From: Deltaproteobacteria bacterium
GTDB lineage: Bacteria > Myxococcota_A > UBA9042 > PHBI01
Assembly (NCBI GenBank): GCA_011526585.1
Contig: WYBB01000243.1
Coordinates: 1 to 64,000, forward strand
Direction: 5' to 3'
Length of the DNA stretch: 64,000 nt
Shown here one piece after another: positions 17,474 through 26,718 of the stretch (position 1 is the stretch's first letter; each line of letters starts with the position of its first letter). A program made the translations under genes and the position numbers. The notes beneath the pieces are model-generated. The model ran no database searches. It saw only the letters and a list, made by a program, of their open reading frames with translations, and was not told the origin of the DNA.

Positions 17474-19188
17474 GACGGCCTCCAGCAGATGATGACGTGG
17501 GCGTCGCGAGATGATTGCAGGATACGGTCCGCGCGCAGGTCGAGCTCGTCGGAGGAGAACGGCGCGGGGAGCAGCGCGAGGCGGCGCGCGGGCAGCCCGT
17601 GGGGGACCAGGGCGCCGAGGGCGCGGTCGAGCGAGGCGAGCGCGGTGGCGAGCGGGGGCCGGAGCGCGGCGGCGACGTCGCTGCGCGTGAGCCAGGGGGG
17701 CGCGCGCTGGGGGCCGACGAGCTCGCGGGCGGTCTCGAGCGGGTCGAGCAGGGTCGGCAGGGCGTGGCGCCAGTCGCCGGCGAGCTCGTGGCGAAGGCGC
17801 TGCACGAGGGGCTCGGGGCGCGGGTCGAGGAGGGCTTCGGCGGGGCGGAGGTCGACGGCGAGGTCGTGAACGGCGAGGTCGGTCGCGTGCGTCGGGTCGG
17901 TCGGCTGGGGGGTGAGCGGAGCGGGAGCGCTCGCGAGGTGGCGGCGGGAGTGACGCTCGAGGGCGGCGAGGCGGTCGCGCTCGGCGTCGAGCTCGGACGC
18001 GAGCCAGGTGCGTGCGCCGCGGACGAGCGCCGGGGCGAGCGCGCGTCGGGCGTGGTGCTCGTGGGCGCGTCGGGCTTGGTCGAGGTCGCGCTGGGCGTCG
18101 TCACGCGCGCGGCGGGTGAGGGCGCGACGGAGCGCGGTGGCGAGACGGGCGGCGCCAGAGAGCGCGAGGAAGGCGGCGCCGCCGAGGGTGGCGGCGAGCG
18201 CGTGGCCGCCGCCGGTGACGGAGGCGTCGAGCGCGGGGCCGAGCGCGAGGCCGGTGAGGGCGGCGGCCGGGGCGGCCCAGGCGAGGGTGAGCAGCGTGGT
18301 GCCGGGGAGCGCGTGCGGGATCCGGGCGAGGCGCGCCTGGGTGGCTCGGAGCGCGCCGTCGTGGGGCGCGGGCGCGGCCGGGGGAGCAGGGTCGGGGAGG
18401 GTGAGGTCGGTGCGCACGCGGTCGAGCGAACGCTGCAGCGGGGCGAGCGCGGCGAGGCCGTGCAGCGCGAGCGCGCGGTCGGTGGCGGCGCGGACCTCGG
18501 CGCTGAAGCGCTCGGCGGCGGCGAGCGCGTCGCGGCGCAGGGACTCCGGCTCGACGCCGGTGTCGAGGTGCGCGGCGAGCGCGTCGGGATCGAGGGCCGG
18601 CGGTAGCGTGGGGGCGTCCAGGGCGATGGCGCGGCCGTCGTCGAGCTCGGCGGCGACCACGGCGTGGGCGCGCGAGAGCAGGCGGCGCGCGAGGTTGTCG
18701 CGCAGCGCGGGCGCGGACAGGTGGGCGCTGGCTGCGAGCGCGAAGCCGAGGCCGGGGGTGGACCAGAGCGGCTCCTGGTCGGGGCGGGCGGTGGAGGGGT
18801 GAAGGTGGGCGCCGGCGGCCTGCATGCGATCGATCACGGCGGCGAGCAGGCTGCCGAGGCGATGCACGCGCGTGAGGCCGTCGAGCGGTTGTCCGAAGGC
18901 ATCGGCGGGCACGGCCCAGGTCGGCGCGTCGAGCGGGGGCGGGGCCGGGTCGGCGTCGGGTGGCGGCGCGTCGAGCAAGAGCGCCACGGTGTAGCCGGCG
19001 AGCGAGCCGGCGGGGGCTTCGAGACCGATCCAGATCGCGCGCGCGGCGGTGCCGCGGGTCCCGTCGTCGCGCAGCTCGACGCCGGGGCGGCGGGCGACGC
19101 GCTCGATGGTCGCGCGCAAGGCGGCGGCCAGCGGGTGGTTGCGAGGCGGGCGTTGGGCGACGACCGCGATCGGAGGGGCGTCGCTCAT
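17470..19188 (-). CDS. Large alpha-helical membrane protein, unknown
   Basis: A 572-residue protein without a recognised family. The first about 290 residues are soluble, Ala/Leu-rich and helical. Two adjacent hydrophobic segments (about 300-325 and 332-355) form a membrane hairpin. The rest is again helical, with a coiled-coil-like stretch rich in Arg, Ala and Asp (RDDAQRDLDQARRAHEHHAR) just after the membrane part. Both ends would lie on the same side of the membrane, probably cytoplasmic. Start and stop overlap the tubulin-like gene and the NTPase gene. Its location suggests it serves as a membrane adaptor for the tubulin-like protein. Confidence 0.7.
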   Translation of the reverse strand: MSDAPPIAVVAQRPPRNHPLAAALRATIERVARRPGVELRDDGTRGTAARAIWIGLEAPAGSLAGYTVALLLDAPPPDADPAPPPLDAPTWAVPADAFGQPLDGLTRVHRLGSLLAAVIDRMQAAGAHLHPSTARPDQEPLWSTPGLGFALAASAHLSAPALRDNLARRLLSRAHAVVAAELDDGRAIALDAPTLPPALDPDALAAHLDTGVEPESLRRDALAAAERFSAEVRAATDRALALHGLAALAPLQRSLDRVRTDLTLPDPAPPAAPAPHDGALRATQARLARIPHALPGTTLLTLAWAAPAAALTGLALGPALDASVTGGGHALAATLGGAAFLALSGAARLATALRRALTRRARDDAQRDLDQARRAHEHHARRALAPALVRGARTWLASELDAERDRLAALERHSRRHLASAPAPLTPQPTDPTHATDLAVHDLAVDLRPAEALLDPRPEPLVQRLRHELAGDWRHALPTLLDPLETARELVGPQRAPPWLTRSDVAAALRPPLATALASLDRALGALVPHGLPARRLALLPAPFSSDELDLRADRILQSSRDAHVIICWRPS

Positions 19189-22100
19189 GCTGCGCGCCGC
19201 TCGATGTCAGGGGCGGTGAGGGCGCGGGCGAGGGCGCCGTAGGCGGCGGCTTCGAGGCCGTGTCCGTCGGCCTCGGCGTCGAAACGGCAGCCGGCGAGGG
19301 TGGCGGCCATGGCGGGGGTGCGCTCGGGCTCGGCGGCGAGGATGGCGGCGGAGGCTTCTTCGAGCGGTTCGCGCAGCGCGTCCGAGAGCGAGGCCCAGGC
19401 GGTCGCGAGGTGGCGCGCGCTGGGTCCGAGGTCGCCCTCCTTGCCGCGCAGGCGCCAGCGGAAGCGCTCGCCTTCGCGGTGCACGACGCCGGCGGCGAGC
19501 GCGCGCGCGACGGCGGTGAGGCCGGCGGCGGCGAGGCGGGCTCTGGCGTCTTCCCAGACGCGGCGGGTCACCGGGTCGAGCCCCGGCAGGCCGTCGCCCT
19601 CCCAGCGGTGATCGATGTGCAGCGGCTCCTTGCGCAGCGGGTCGCGCGACTCGTGGGCGTAGGCGAGGGCGAGCGGGCCCTGCACCTCGACCCAGGCGTA
19701 GAGCGGCACGCCGAGGCAGGCTTGATAGAAGGAGACGAGGTCGGGCGAGGTCCAGTCCTCGAGGCGCTCGAAGCCGCTGGCACCGACGCCGAGCGCCTCG
19801 GCGATGACCGGCGCGTGCTCGAGGTGGGTGGTGGAGACGCCGACGAAGCGGGGGCGGTAGGGCGAGAACTCGCGGCCGGCGACGACCGGCTCGTCGAAGC
19901 GGCCGAGCGCGCGGGACATGCCGGCGACGCGCGCGATCTTGTCGGCGAGGTAGTCGCGGATCCGGGGTAGCGCGACGGCGTCGAGCGCGGCCTTCGTGGG
20001 GGCCTGGTGGGCGGTCAGCGCGAAGCGCGCCTCGAGCACGAGCGCGTCGGCGAGGGTGAGCGGTTGATCGACGCTCAGGTGTCGGGCGACGCGCTCGCGA
20101 TGGAGCTCGTCGAGATCGTGGGCGATGCGGTAGAGCACGCGCTCGGCGTCGCCGGCCTGCAGGTGGCGATCGATGGCGGGCAGGAGGTCCTGCAGCGGCA
20201 CGTGCAGGCTCGGCTCGACGACGAGGCGCCAGAGCTCGTCCCAGGCGCGCACGCCGGCGCGCTCGTCGTGGAAGACCTCGGAGCCGAGGTGGAACTCGCC
20301 GGCGACGCCGTCGGGGCCGAGCGCGTCGTCGGCGGGCTTCGCGCTCGGGGCGTCGGCGATGTCGCCGACGGCGAGCCCGCGCGCGCGGCTGCGCTCGGCG
20401 TCGGCGCGCAGGTGCGAGACGAGGCCGAGGCCCTGCTTGGCGATGGCGCGGAAGACCTCGAGGCGCTGCTTGACCTGCTGCTCGAGCGCGCGCTGCACGC
20501 GCTGCCAGAACTCGACGATCAAGGTCTCCTGGGCGGTGTCGCGGAGCTGGTTGAACCAGGCGACGACGGCCTGGCGGCGCTCGGCGAAGGCCTGCTCCTT
20601 CTTGAAGAGGCGGCGCGCCGCGTCGGAGAGGCCCGCCTCGAGGGCCTGCAGCTGGCGGCGCAGCTCCGGCTGGTCGAGCTTCCAGCTCGAGGGGTCGGCG
20701 GGCGCCAGCGCGAGGTGACGACCGCTCTCGGCGTCGTCGAAGGGCACGATGCACCAGGCGCTGAGGGCTTGGTCGTCCTCGCCGCCGAGGCGCTGGTCCT
20801 CGCGCGCCATGCGGTCGAGCTCGATGAGGAGGAAGCGCTGGCAGAGCGGCGAGACGCGGTAGCGCGAGAAGAAGCGCGTGAGCAGCTGGCCCGAGGCGAG
20901 ATCCTTCTCGAGGGCGACGGCGCGATCGGACAGCGCGGCCCGCGCGCGGGAGAGATCGCGCAGCATCGCGTCGCGCTGGGCGTTGAGCGAGGTGTTCTCG
21001 GGCGTGATCGCCGCCGCGTTGATCGAGTCGATGGCGACGAGGTCCTCGGCGGCCTCGAGCTCGACCTTGAGGAGGGCCCGGAAGGCGTCGAGGAGCGCGC
21101 TGGACATGCTCTCGAAGCGATTGATCTCACTGAAGATTCCGGGCTGGTTCGCCGCCTCTTCGCGGCGCGCCTCGCCGCGGATGAAGTCGACGAAGGCGCG
21201 GTCGAGGCGTCGGCCCTGTTCGGACTCGGACAGCGCCTTCCACGCCGGGTCGACGAGATCGATGCGCGCGGCGTCGTCGGAGCCCTGGGCGATGACCAGG
21301 CGCTCGAGCGCGTCGATGGTGGCGCGGCGCGCGCAGTAGCGCACGAGTCGCTCGCGCGGCAGCTCGATGACCGAGGCGCCGATGGCGCCGTTCTGCAGGG
21401 CGAAGTAGCCGGCGGCCAGGCGGGTCTGGAGCTGGCGGAAGTTGTCGGCCTCGCGCTCCTGGTAGCCGAGGATCGGGGTGAAGAGCTGGAGGTAGGCGGC
21501 CTCGCCGGCGGCGGCGTAGATCGCCTCGATCGTCATCGCCTCCGGGCGGTCGACGAGGTAGACCCAGTCGAAGGGCGCGCGCTCGACGCGGTCGGTCGGG
21601 GCGACGGCCTTGTCGTGGGCGCCGAGCGGGTCGAAGACGAGCTCGATCGGGTCGGGGCCGCCTTCGTAGCGCAGCTCCTGGAAGCGCTCGATCTCGGTCA
21701 GGGCGGCGTAGCCGTTGGCTTCGATCTTGGCGATGAGCGCGGGCGCGACGCGGTCGCGGAAGAGGCTCGGCAGGAAGAAGTTGCCGAAGACCTCGGCCTC
21801 GGCGCCGAGCTCGGCGGCGAGCTTGCGCACGAGGTTGGCGACGACGAGGCTGGCACCCGAGCCGGTGCCGCCGGCGGTCGACGCCCAGAGGTGGAAGCGC
21901 ACGCGCTCGGAGCTGCGGTTGGGGGCGCCGGCGCGGAGCGCGCGCTGGAGCTGGCGGCGCAGGATCTCGGTGAGGTTGTGGGGCTGCTGCTCGAGGACCT
22001 GGCAGTGCAGCGAGTAGCGCGCTTCGAGGCGGATCTGGCCGGCGCCGGCGTTGGAGTGCTCGCGGAAGCGGTAGCTCGGGTGCACCCAGCTCGTGACGCG

Positions 22101-22373
22101 GCGGTCCTCGGCGAGGCCCGTCGCTTCGCCGCGGTGCAGCGCGATGCGGCGCGGCTTGTTGGCGATCGAGATGTTGCTCTTGTGCACTTCGCGGTGCAGG
22201 CGCTGGAGGTCGTTCTGATCGGTGTCGACCGCGACGAAGTGCACGAGGTCGGCGTAGCGCGGGAAGCTCGGGTCGGCGGAGAGGCGGCGCGCGAGCACGT
22301 CGACGACGCGGCCGCCCGAGCCGCCGAGGCCGATGAAGAAGGTGGGGCGGAGCTTGTGGGTACCGAGCAGCAT
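19185..22373 (-). CDS. Large tubulin/FtsZ-like GTPase (Tubulin_2 type)
   Basis: A 1062-residue protein. The N-terminal about 450 residues carry the FtsZ/tubulin signature: GLGGSGG at 15-21 for phosphate contact and the tubulin G-box GGTGSG at 168-173 (STAGGTGSGAS). A strand ending VAVDTDQNDL matches the nucleotide-binding sheet. The remaining 600 residues are helical and unlike FtsZ, perhaps serving for polymer regulation or partner binding. GGAGG lies eight bases before the ATG. It is the longest gene of the operon and the only one with a gap (25 bases) on its 5' side. An FtsZ-like family has been proposed in comparative genomics to act with vWA, GTPase and OmpA-family proteins in membrane remodelling, and all these partners occur here. 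Confidence 0.85.
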   Translation of the reverse strand: MLLGTHKLRPTFFIGLGGSGGRVVDVLARRLSADPSFPRYADLVHFVAVDTDQNDLQRLHREVHKSNISIANKPRRIALHRGEATGLAEDRRVTSWVHPSYRFREHSNAGAGQIRLEARYSLHCQVLEQQPHNLTEILRRQLQRALRAGAPNRSSERVRFHLWASTAGGTGSGASLVVANLVRKLAAELGAEAEVFGNFFLPSLFRDRVAPALIAKIEANGYAALTEIERFQELRYEGGPDPIELVFDPLGAHDKAVAPTDRVERAPFDWVYLVDRPEAMTIEAIYAAAGEAAYLQLFTPILGYQEREADNFRQLQTRLAAGYFALQNGAIGASVIELPRERLVRYCARRATIDALERLVIAQGSDDAARIDLVDPAWKALSESEQGRRLDRAFVDFIRGEARREEAANQPGIFSEINRFESMSSALLDAFRALLKVELEAAEDLVAIDSINAAAITPENTSLNAQRDAMLRDLSRARAALSDRAVALEKDLASGQLLTRFFSRYRVSPLCQRFLLIELDRMAREDQRLGGEDDQALSAWCIVPFDDAESGRHLALAPADPSSWKLDQPELRRQLQALEAGLSDAARRLFKKEQAFAERRQAVVAWFNQLRDTAQETLIVEFWQRVQRALEQQVKQRLEVFRAIAKQGLGLVSHLRADAERSRARGLAVGDIADAPSAKPADDALGPDGVAGEFHLGSEVFHDERAGVRAWDELWRLVVEPSLHVPLQDLLPAIDRHLQAGDAERVLYRIAHDLDELHRERVARHLSVDQPLTLADALVLEARFALTAHQAPTKAALDAVALPRIRDYLADKIARVAGMSRALGRFDEPVVAGREFSPYRPRFVGVSTTHLEHAPVIAEALGVGASGFERLEDWTSPDLVSFYQACLGVPLYAWVEVQGPLALAYAHESRDPLRKEPLHIDHRWEGDGLPGLDPVTRRVWEDARARLAAAGLTAVARALAAGVVHREGERFRWRLRGKEGDLGPSARHLATAWASLSDALREPLEEASAAILAAEPERTPAMAATLAGCRFDAEADGHGLEAAAYGALARALTAPDIERRAA

Positions 22374-22398
22374 GGTGGGCCTCCGTAGGGGCAGCAGG

Positions 22399-24879
22399 TC
22401 AGACGAGCACGCGGAAGACGAAGCGTTGGTTGACGCGATAGGTGGCGCCGGAGAGCAGGAACGGCTCGGCGCGGCGGTCGATGGGCACCCACTGGCCGCG
22501 CTGGCGGCGCTCGACGGCGGAGCCGCGCGGGTAGAGGGCGATGCGGCCGCGGTCGGCGCGGAGCTGCACGGCGTGGGGGCGGGTGCGCTTGACGGTGAAG
22601 CCGGAGGGGTCGATGGCGCAGGTGGCGGTGCGGTAGAAGCCGCGACGGCCGTGCGGGACCGAGCGCAGGGGGCGGCCGGGGTCCTTGGCGAGGCGGCGCT
22701 CCTGGTCGGCGACCTGGATGAAGGCGCCCGCGGGGAAGGCGTGCGGGCGCAGGTAGCCCCAGACGATGAAGAGGGTGAGCAGGGTGCCGATGACGATGAG
22801 GCACCACCAGAGGTTGCAGGCGAGCCAGGTCGAGGGGGTGATCGCGGAGGCGAAGACGCGCGTGTGGGCGCTGCGCTCGGACGTGGCGAGGCGCGGGTCG
22901 GCGGGCGCGATGGTGAGCGCGGCGTGCAGGTCCGCGGGGGCTTCGGTGCAGCCCGGGGGCGCCCAGCAGATGGCGATGGGGGCGGAGGAGGGCGGCAGGG
23001 TGAGCGGGTGGTCGCGGCGCAGGCGGTGGGGCTCGTCGCCGCGGAGGAGGGTGACGGTGAGGTCGTCGTACGGGTCGGTGCGGGTGACGGTGAGGGCGGC
23101 GCGGTCGAGGGCGCGGCCGTGGGTGAGGTCGAGCGGCTGACAGTGGGCGTCGAGGTCGCAGCCGGCGGGCACGGTGCCGAGGTCGTGGCTCGGCAGGAGG
23201 CGCACGACCGCGTCGGGCAGGATCTCCATGCGCGCGGGCGCCGAGCGGATCTCGCCGCCGGGGTGGCGCAGCACGAGCTCGGCCTGGAGGGTGTGGGGCG
23301 CGGCGGGCAGCGGGTGGGAGACCTCGAAGCGGTCGCCGGCGAGGCTCATGGCGTGCTCGCGCCCGTCGAGGACGATGGTGGCGGCGAGGGAGTGCGCGCG
23401 GATCTCGTCGCCCGCGAGCGCGCGCCCGTCGGCGCTGACGACGGTGAGGGTGTAGGTCATCGTCTGCCCTTCGATCGTCCACTCGGGCAGGGTCAGCGTC
23501 GGCGGCAACCAGGCGCTGATCGGGGTGGGCGCGGGCGCAGGGGTGGGCGAGGGTGTCGGGGAGGCAGGGGTCGGCGGCGGTTGGGGCGTGGGCGCGGGCG
23601 GTGCGGGCTCGGGCGTGGCGGTGACGTCGAGGCGCGCGGGGTTGTCGCGCGTGACGATCACCTCCGGTGATGCGAGGTCGGCCGTGCTCGAGGTGAAGCG
23701 CGCGACGAGAGCCCAGCTCGCTTCGGGCAGAGGCGCCTGGACCTCGACCTGCGCCCAGCCGCTTGCATCCAGCGTCATCGCAATCGACTCGCGCCGACCG
23801 TCGCGCGCGATCACCAGCGTCGGTCCGAGCCCGAGCTCACGCAGCGCCTCGAGGTCGTCGACGTGCAGGCCCCGGTGGGTCAGGTGCGCGCGCGCCACGA
23901 AGCGCTCCGCGCTCGGCTCGATCGTCGCCGGCGCCTCCAACGCGACCTCGAGATCGTACTCGAGGATCACCCCCCAGGCGACCGGCCCGTCCGCGCGCAC
24001 GAGACGCAGCTCGGGCTCCACCCCCGCCTTCGCCTCGCTGCTCAACGTTCCGAGCGCCAGCCGCGGGCGCGGCCCGACCGGCAGCTCCATCGGCGACTTC
24101 GACCCGGTGCGCGCCGCCTGCACGAGCAGGTCCGCCGGCATCATCGGCCGCGTGTGGTCGATCACCACCGACCTCACGTCGCCCCCGAGCGCGAGCTCCG
24201 CGGCGAAGTCCTCGCCCGCGCGCGCGCCGAGGAGCAGCACGTGCAGCCGGCTCACGTAGCGCCCGAGCGGGATCGGCACCCGCTCGCCGCCGCGCTCGAT
24301 GCGCCCCCAGCGTGGGATGCTGCCGAAGGACGCCGCCAGGTGCGTCGCCATGAGCCGCGCCATGTCGAAGCCGTCGCGCGCGAAGTGCGTGCGCCCGACA
24401 CAGAGATCTCCCGCATCGCTCGTGCCGAGCTGGAAGCACCCGAAGCCGATCCGTGCGTCCGCCTGTAACGCTCGGTCGATCGCCGCCCGCGCCAGCGGGT
24501 CGCTCGGCTCGGCGTCGGTCACCAGCGCGATCTCCACGCGCGCCGCGCGCGACGCCTCCGCCACCTGGATCGCCTCCGCGATCGCCTTCGCGTAGAAGGT
24601 CCCGTTCTCGCGCTCGTAGCGCAGGTACTCCCCGGGCGTGAGGTGCCGCACGGGCCCGAGCGGCGAGCCCTGCGCCAGGGTCAGCACCGTCAGCCGCTCC
24701 GGGTTCTTCTCGCCGACCATGCGTTGGAAGAGCTGCGGTACGGCCAGCGCGAAGCCGTGCACGTCGAAGTCCGTCTCCATAGAGCCCGAGTCGTCGAGCA
24801 CCAGCACGTGGTGTACGTCCTCACGCGGCGCCGCCTCCACGGCCAGCGCCGCCGCGATCACGACGACCAGCGCGCTCAC
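22399..24879 (-). CDS. Secreted vWA-domain protein with C-terminal membrane helix
   Basis: An 826-residue protein. A short signal peptide precedes a vWA domain whose metal site is DDSGS at residues 29-33. A beta-rich middle leads into a Pro-rich linker (PAPPAPTPQPPPTP and on), then an Ig-like extracytoplasmic part with a Cys pair (CDLDAHC). A single membrane helix near residue 700 (WWCLIVIGTLLTLFIVWGY) is followed by a basic cytoplasmic tail of about 100 residues that looks beta-rich. The start is GTG at 24879, overlapping the PP2C stop. Most of the protein would be periplasmic, linked through its tail to cytoplasmic partners. The strand composition switches inside the gene, at about the Pro-rich linker. 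Confidence 0.85.
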   Translation of the reverse strand: MSALVVVIAAALAVEAAPREDVHHVLVLDDSGSMETDFDVHGFALAVPQLFQRMVGEKNPERLTVLTLAQGSPLGPVRHLTPGEYLRYERENGTFYAKAIAEAIQVAEASRAARVEIALVTDAEPSDPLARAAIDRALQADARIGFGCFQLGTSDAGDLCVGRTHFARDGFDMARLMATHLAASFGSIPRWGRIERGGERVPIPLGRYVSRLHVLLLGARAGEDFAAELALGGDVRSVVIDHTRPMMPADLLVQAARTGSKSPMELPVGPRPRLALGTLSSEAKAGVEPELRLVRADGPVAWGVILEYDLEVALEAPATIEPSAERFVARAHLTHRGLHVDDLEALRELGLGPTLVIARDGRRESIAMTLDASGWAQVEVQAPLPEASWALVARFTSSTADLASPEVIVTRDNPARLDVTATPEPAPPAPTPQPPPTPASPTPSPTPAPAPTPISAWLPPTLTLPEWTIEGQTMTYTLTVVSADGRALAGDEIRAHSLAATIVLDGREHAMSLAGDRFEVSHPLPAAPHTLQAELVLRHPGGEIRSAPARMEILPDAVVRLLPSHDLGTVPAGCDLDAHCQPLDLTHGRALDRAALTVTRTDPYDDLTVTLLRGDEPHRLRRDHPLTLPPSSAPIAICWAPPGCTEAPADLHAALTIAPADPRLATSERSAHTRVFASAITPSTWLACNLWWCLIVIGTLLTLFIVWGYLRPHAFPAGAFIQVADQERRLAKDPGRPLRSVPHGRRGFYRTATCAIDPSGFTVKRTRPHAVQLRADRGRIALYPRGSAVERRQRGQWVPIDRRAEPFLLSGATYRVNQRFVFRVLV

Positions 24880-25691
24880 GGCGCCCCTCCGAAGAGCGTC
24901 GCCGCCACCAGCCCCGCCGCGAAGAACAACGCCCCCGCCAGCGCGAAGCTCAGCGGCGCCAGCCGCTCGATCACCCCCTTCGTCGCGCCCGCGCCCGGCT
25001 CACGCACCAACGCCAACGCCGTCAGATCGTCGGTCTCCCCGGCCCGCCGCGCCCGCGCCACCACCTCGCGCACCAGCGCAAACGGCGCCGCCGGCAAGGC
25101 ACCCGGCGCCGGCACCCCCGCCCGCCACCCGCCGTCGCTGACGAGCAGCGCGCGCTCCACCCCCTCGTGCACCACGACCTCGGCCTGCACCGCCGTCGCC
25201 CCGAGGAACGCCGTCAGCCCTCCACACCGGTCCGCGTCGTCGCTCGGCGTCGCCGGTCGCCACAAGGCACCCCCGTCGCTCGTCAGCGCCCGACAGTCGC
25301 CCACCTTGACCACCGCCAGCCGCCCCCCGCGCCCGAGACACGCCCCGACGAACGCCGCCCCGCCCGCCTCACCGCCGTTTCGCGCCGTCGTGCGCGCCGC
25401 CAGCTCGGCCGCCTCGAACGCCGCCCGCACGATCGCCGCCGGCTCGGTCACCCCGCCCTCGACCGCGCGGCTCGCGCGCTCGACGAACGCGCCCACCGCC
25501 TCGTCCGCCACCGCGCCCGACGCGCCCGCGCGCCCATCGCCCAGCGGGTCCGAGATCCCGTCTGCCACCGCGCCGACGACCACCTCGTCGAGCTCAGCCA
25601 GCGCCCACCGGTCCTCGGGTGTGCGCTTGCCGCGCCCGACCAGCGAGAAGCCCGCCCCGCGCGTCACCGCGCCCCCGGCCTCGCCGCTCAT
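24876..25691 (-). CDS. PP2C-family Ser/Thr phosphatase with C-terminal membrane anchor
   Basis: A 271-residue phosphatase that would reverse the action of the kinase in this operon. Metal-binding PP2C motifs are present: ADGISDPLGDGRAGAS (about 43-58), VGDCRALTSDG, LLVSDGGW and DDLTALALV. The last about 25 residues (from PLSFALAGALFFAAG) form a membrane anchor, placing the enzyme at the inner face of the membrane. The ATG at 25691 overlaps the FHA stop (ATGA) and its own stop overlaps the vWA start (GTGA). Confidence 0.88.
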   Translation of the reverse strand: MSGEAGGAVTRGAGFSLVGRGKRTPEDRWALAELDEVVVGAVADGISDPLGDGRAGASGAVADEAVGAFVERASRAVEGGVTEPAAIVRAAFEAAELAARTTARNGGEAGGAAFVGACLGRGGRLAVVKVGDCRALTSDGGALWRPATPSDDADRCGGLTAFLGATAVQAEVVVHEGVERALLVSDGGWRAGVPAPGALPAAPFALVREVVARARRAGETDDLTALALVREPGAGATKGVIERLAPLSFALAGALFFAAGLVAATLFGGAP

Positions 25692-26470
25692 CGCAGCGGC
25701 TCCAACCTGAGCGTCAGCGCCACCGGGTGCGCCAGGTGCAGCGCCTCTCCCGGCGCCCACGCGAGCGGCGTGCGCGCGGGCAGCGCCTCCCCGTCCGGCG
25801 CGCTGCGCGTCCCGTTCTTCGAGCCGACGTCGAACGCCACCACGCGCCCCTCCTGCACGTCGAGCTCGAGGTGTTGCCACGACACCTGGTCGAGCCGTAC
25901 CACCACGTGCGACGCCGGATCCCGCCCCACGATCACCCGCGCCCCGCTCGGCAGCGGCACGAGCCCCGCGCCGTGCCCCGGCGCCTCCCACGCGAGCCCC
26001 CACGCCGCCCACGCCGGGTCCACCCCCGGCCCCAGGTGCACGATCCCCGGCGCCGCCGGCGCCGCCGCCCGCACACCTCCACCCGCCGTGCCTCCCTCAC
26101 GCGCCGCGCGAGCCACCACCTCCGGGCCTCGCTCTCCGAGCGTGCCTTCTTCGTCCTCGTCCGCGCTCACCTCCACCACCGCCGCCGTCGCCTCGAGCGC
26201 CGCGCGCGGCACCCAGCGCGGCGCCGCCGCCACCAGCCGCCGCCACGCCGCCCACGCCAGGAGCGCCGCCCCCACGAGCGCCCCCGGCAGATACAGCGCG
26301 AACCCCGCCGGCCCCGCCGCCGCCTCGCTCCCGAGCAGCGCCCGCCCGAGCCCGGTCGCCACCGCCGCGCACCACGCGACGCAGACGACGATCCCCACCG
26401 TCGCGATCGCCCCCGCCGGCCGCCCGCCCTGCGCGCCGCCCGCCTCGCCGGTCACGCCTTCGCCCCTCAC
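25688..26470 (-). CDS. Membrane protein with C-terminal FHA domain
   Basis: A 260-residue phosphothreonine reader. Two membrane helices (about 20-42 and 57-78) are followed by an acidic linker (SADEDEEG) and an FHA domain at about 165-260 with the conserved residues GR (182-183), S-x-QH (197-200) and NG (219-220). The GTG at 26470 is chosen because it overlaps the stop of the zinc-ribbon gene as GTGA; the longer reading upstream is low-complexity. It would recruit kinase-phosphorylated partners to the membrane. Confidence 0.85.
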   Translation of the reverse strand: MRGEGVTGEAGGAQGGRPAGAIATVGIVVCVAWCAAVATGLGRALLGSEAAAGPAGFALYLPGALVGAALLAWAAWRRLVAAAPRWVPRAALEATAAVVEVSADEDEEGTLGERGPEVVARAAREGGTAGGGVRAAAPAAPGIVHLGPGVDPAWAAWGLAWEAPGHGAGLVPLPSGARVIVGRDPASHVVVRLDQVSWQHLELDVQEGRVVAFDVGSKNGTRSAPDGEALPARTPLAWAPGEALHLAHPVALTLRLEPLR

Positions 26471-26718
26471 CGCGCCCTCCCGGTCAAGGACGGCTGCGTG
26501 CCGATGTGCGGCGCCGGTCTCACCTCCTCGGGCGCGACGACCTCGGCGCCCGGCCCACCGACCAGGCTCGGGCGCGTCGGCGTGCGCGCCCCCAACCGCG
26601 GCGCGCCGCTGACCTTGCCGTGCGCATCCACGTCGAGCGGGCACTCCGGGTGGGCGCAGCGCTCACCCGCCGCCCGCGCCGGCGGTTCGTCCAGGCAGTA
26701 GCGACACAGCCCCAGCAT
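26467..26718 (-). CDS. Small zinc-ribbon-like protein
   Basis: An 83-residue protein. C5-x2-C8 and C21-x4-C26 (CRYC, CAHPEC) form a likely zinc knuckle. The C-terminal half contains Thr/Pro/Ser-rich segments (RTPTRPSLV, GTQPSLTG) that could be phosphorylation sites for FHA recognition. Start and upstream stop share one base (TGATG), and its stop overlaps the FHA gene. Tight packing in the operon supports it as real in spite of its size. Confidence 0.7.
   Translation of the reverse strand: MLGLCRYCLDEPPARAAGERCAHPECPLDVDAHGKVSGAPRLGARTPTRPSLVGGPGAEVVAPEEVRPAPHIGTQPSLTGRAR

Noticed and set aside
14951-17869. Long plus-strand open frame of about 970 codons
   Set aside because: It is antisense to the NTPase-DUF1998 gene and its neighbours, Gly/Arg/Glu low-complexity, with no domain; a by-product of extreme GC content.
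14970-18104. Upstream extension of the kinase frame
   Set aside because: Out of frame with the real NTPase and membrane-protein genes, Arg/Pro-rich; the kinase starts at the overlapping ATG at 14969.
20007-22388. Long plus-strand open frame of about 790 codons
   Set aside because: Antisense to the tubulin-like gene, which has clear motifs; composition is mirror-type Val/Glu/Gly-rich.
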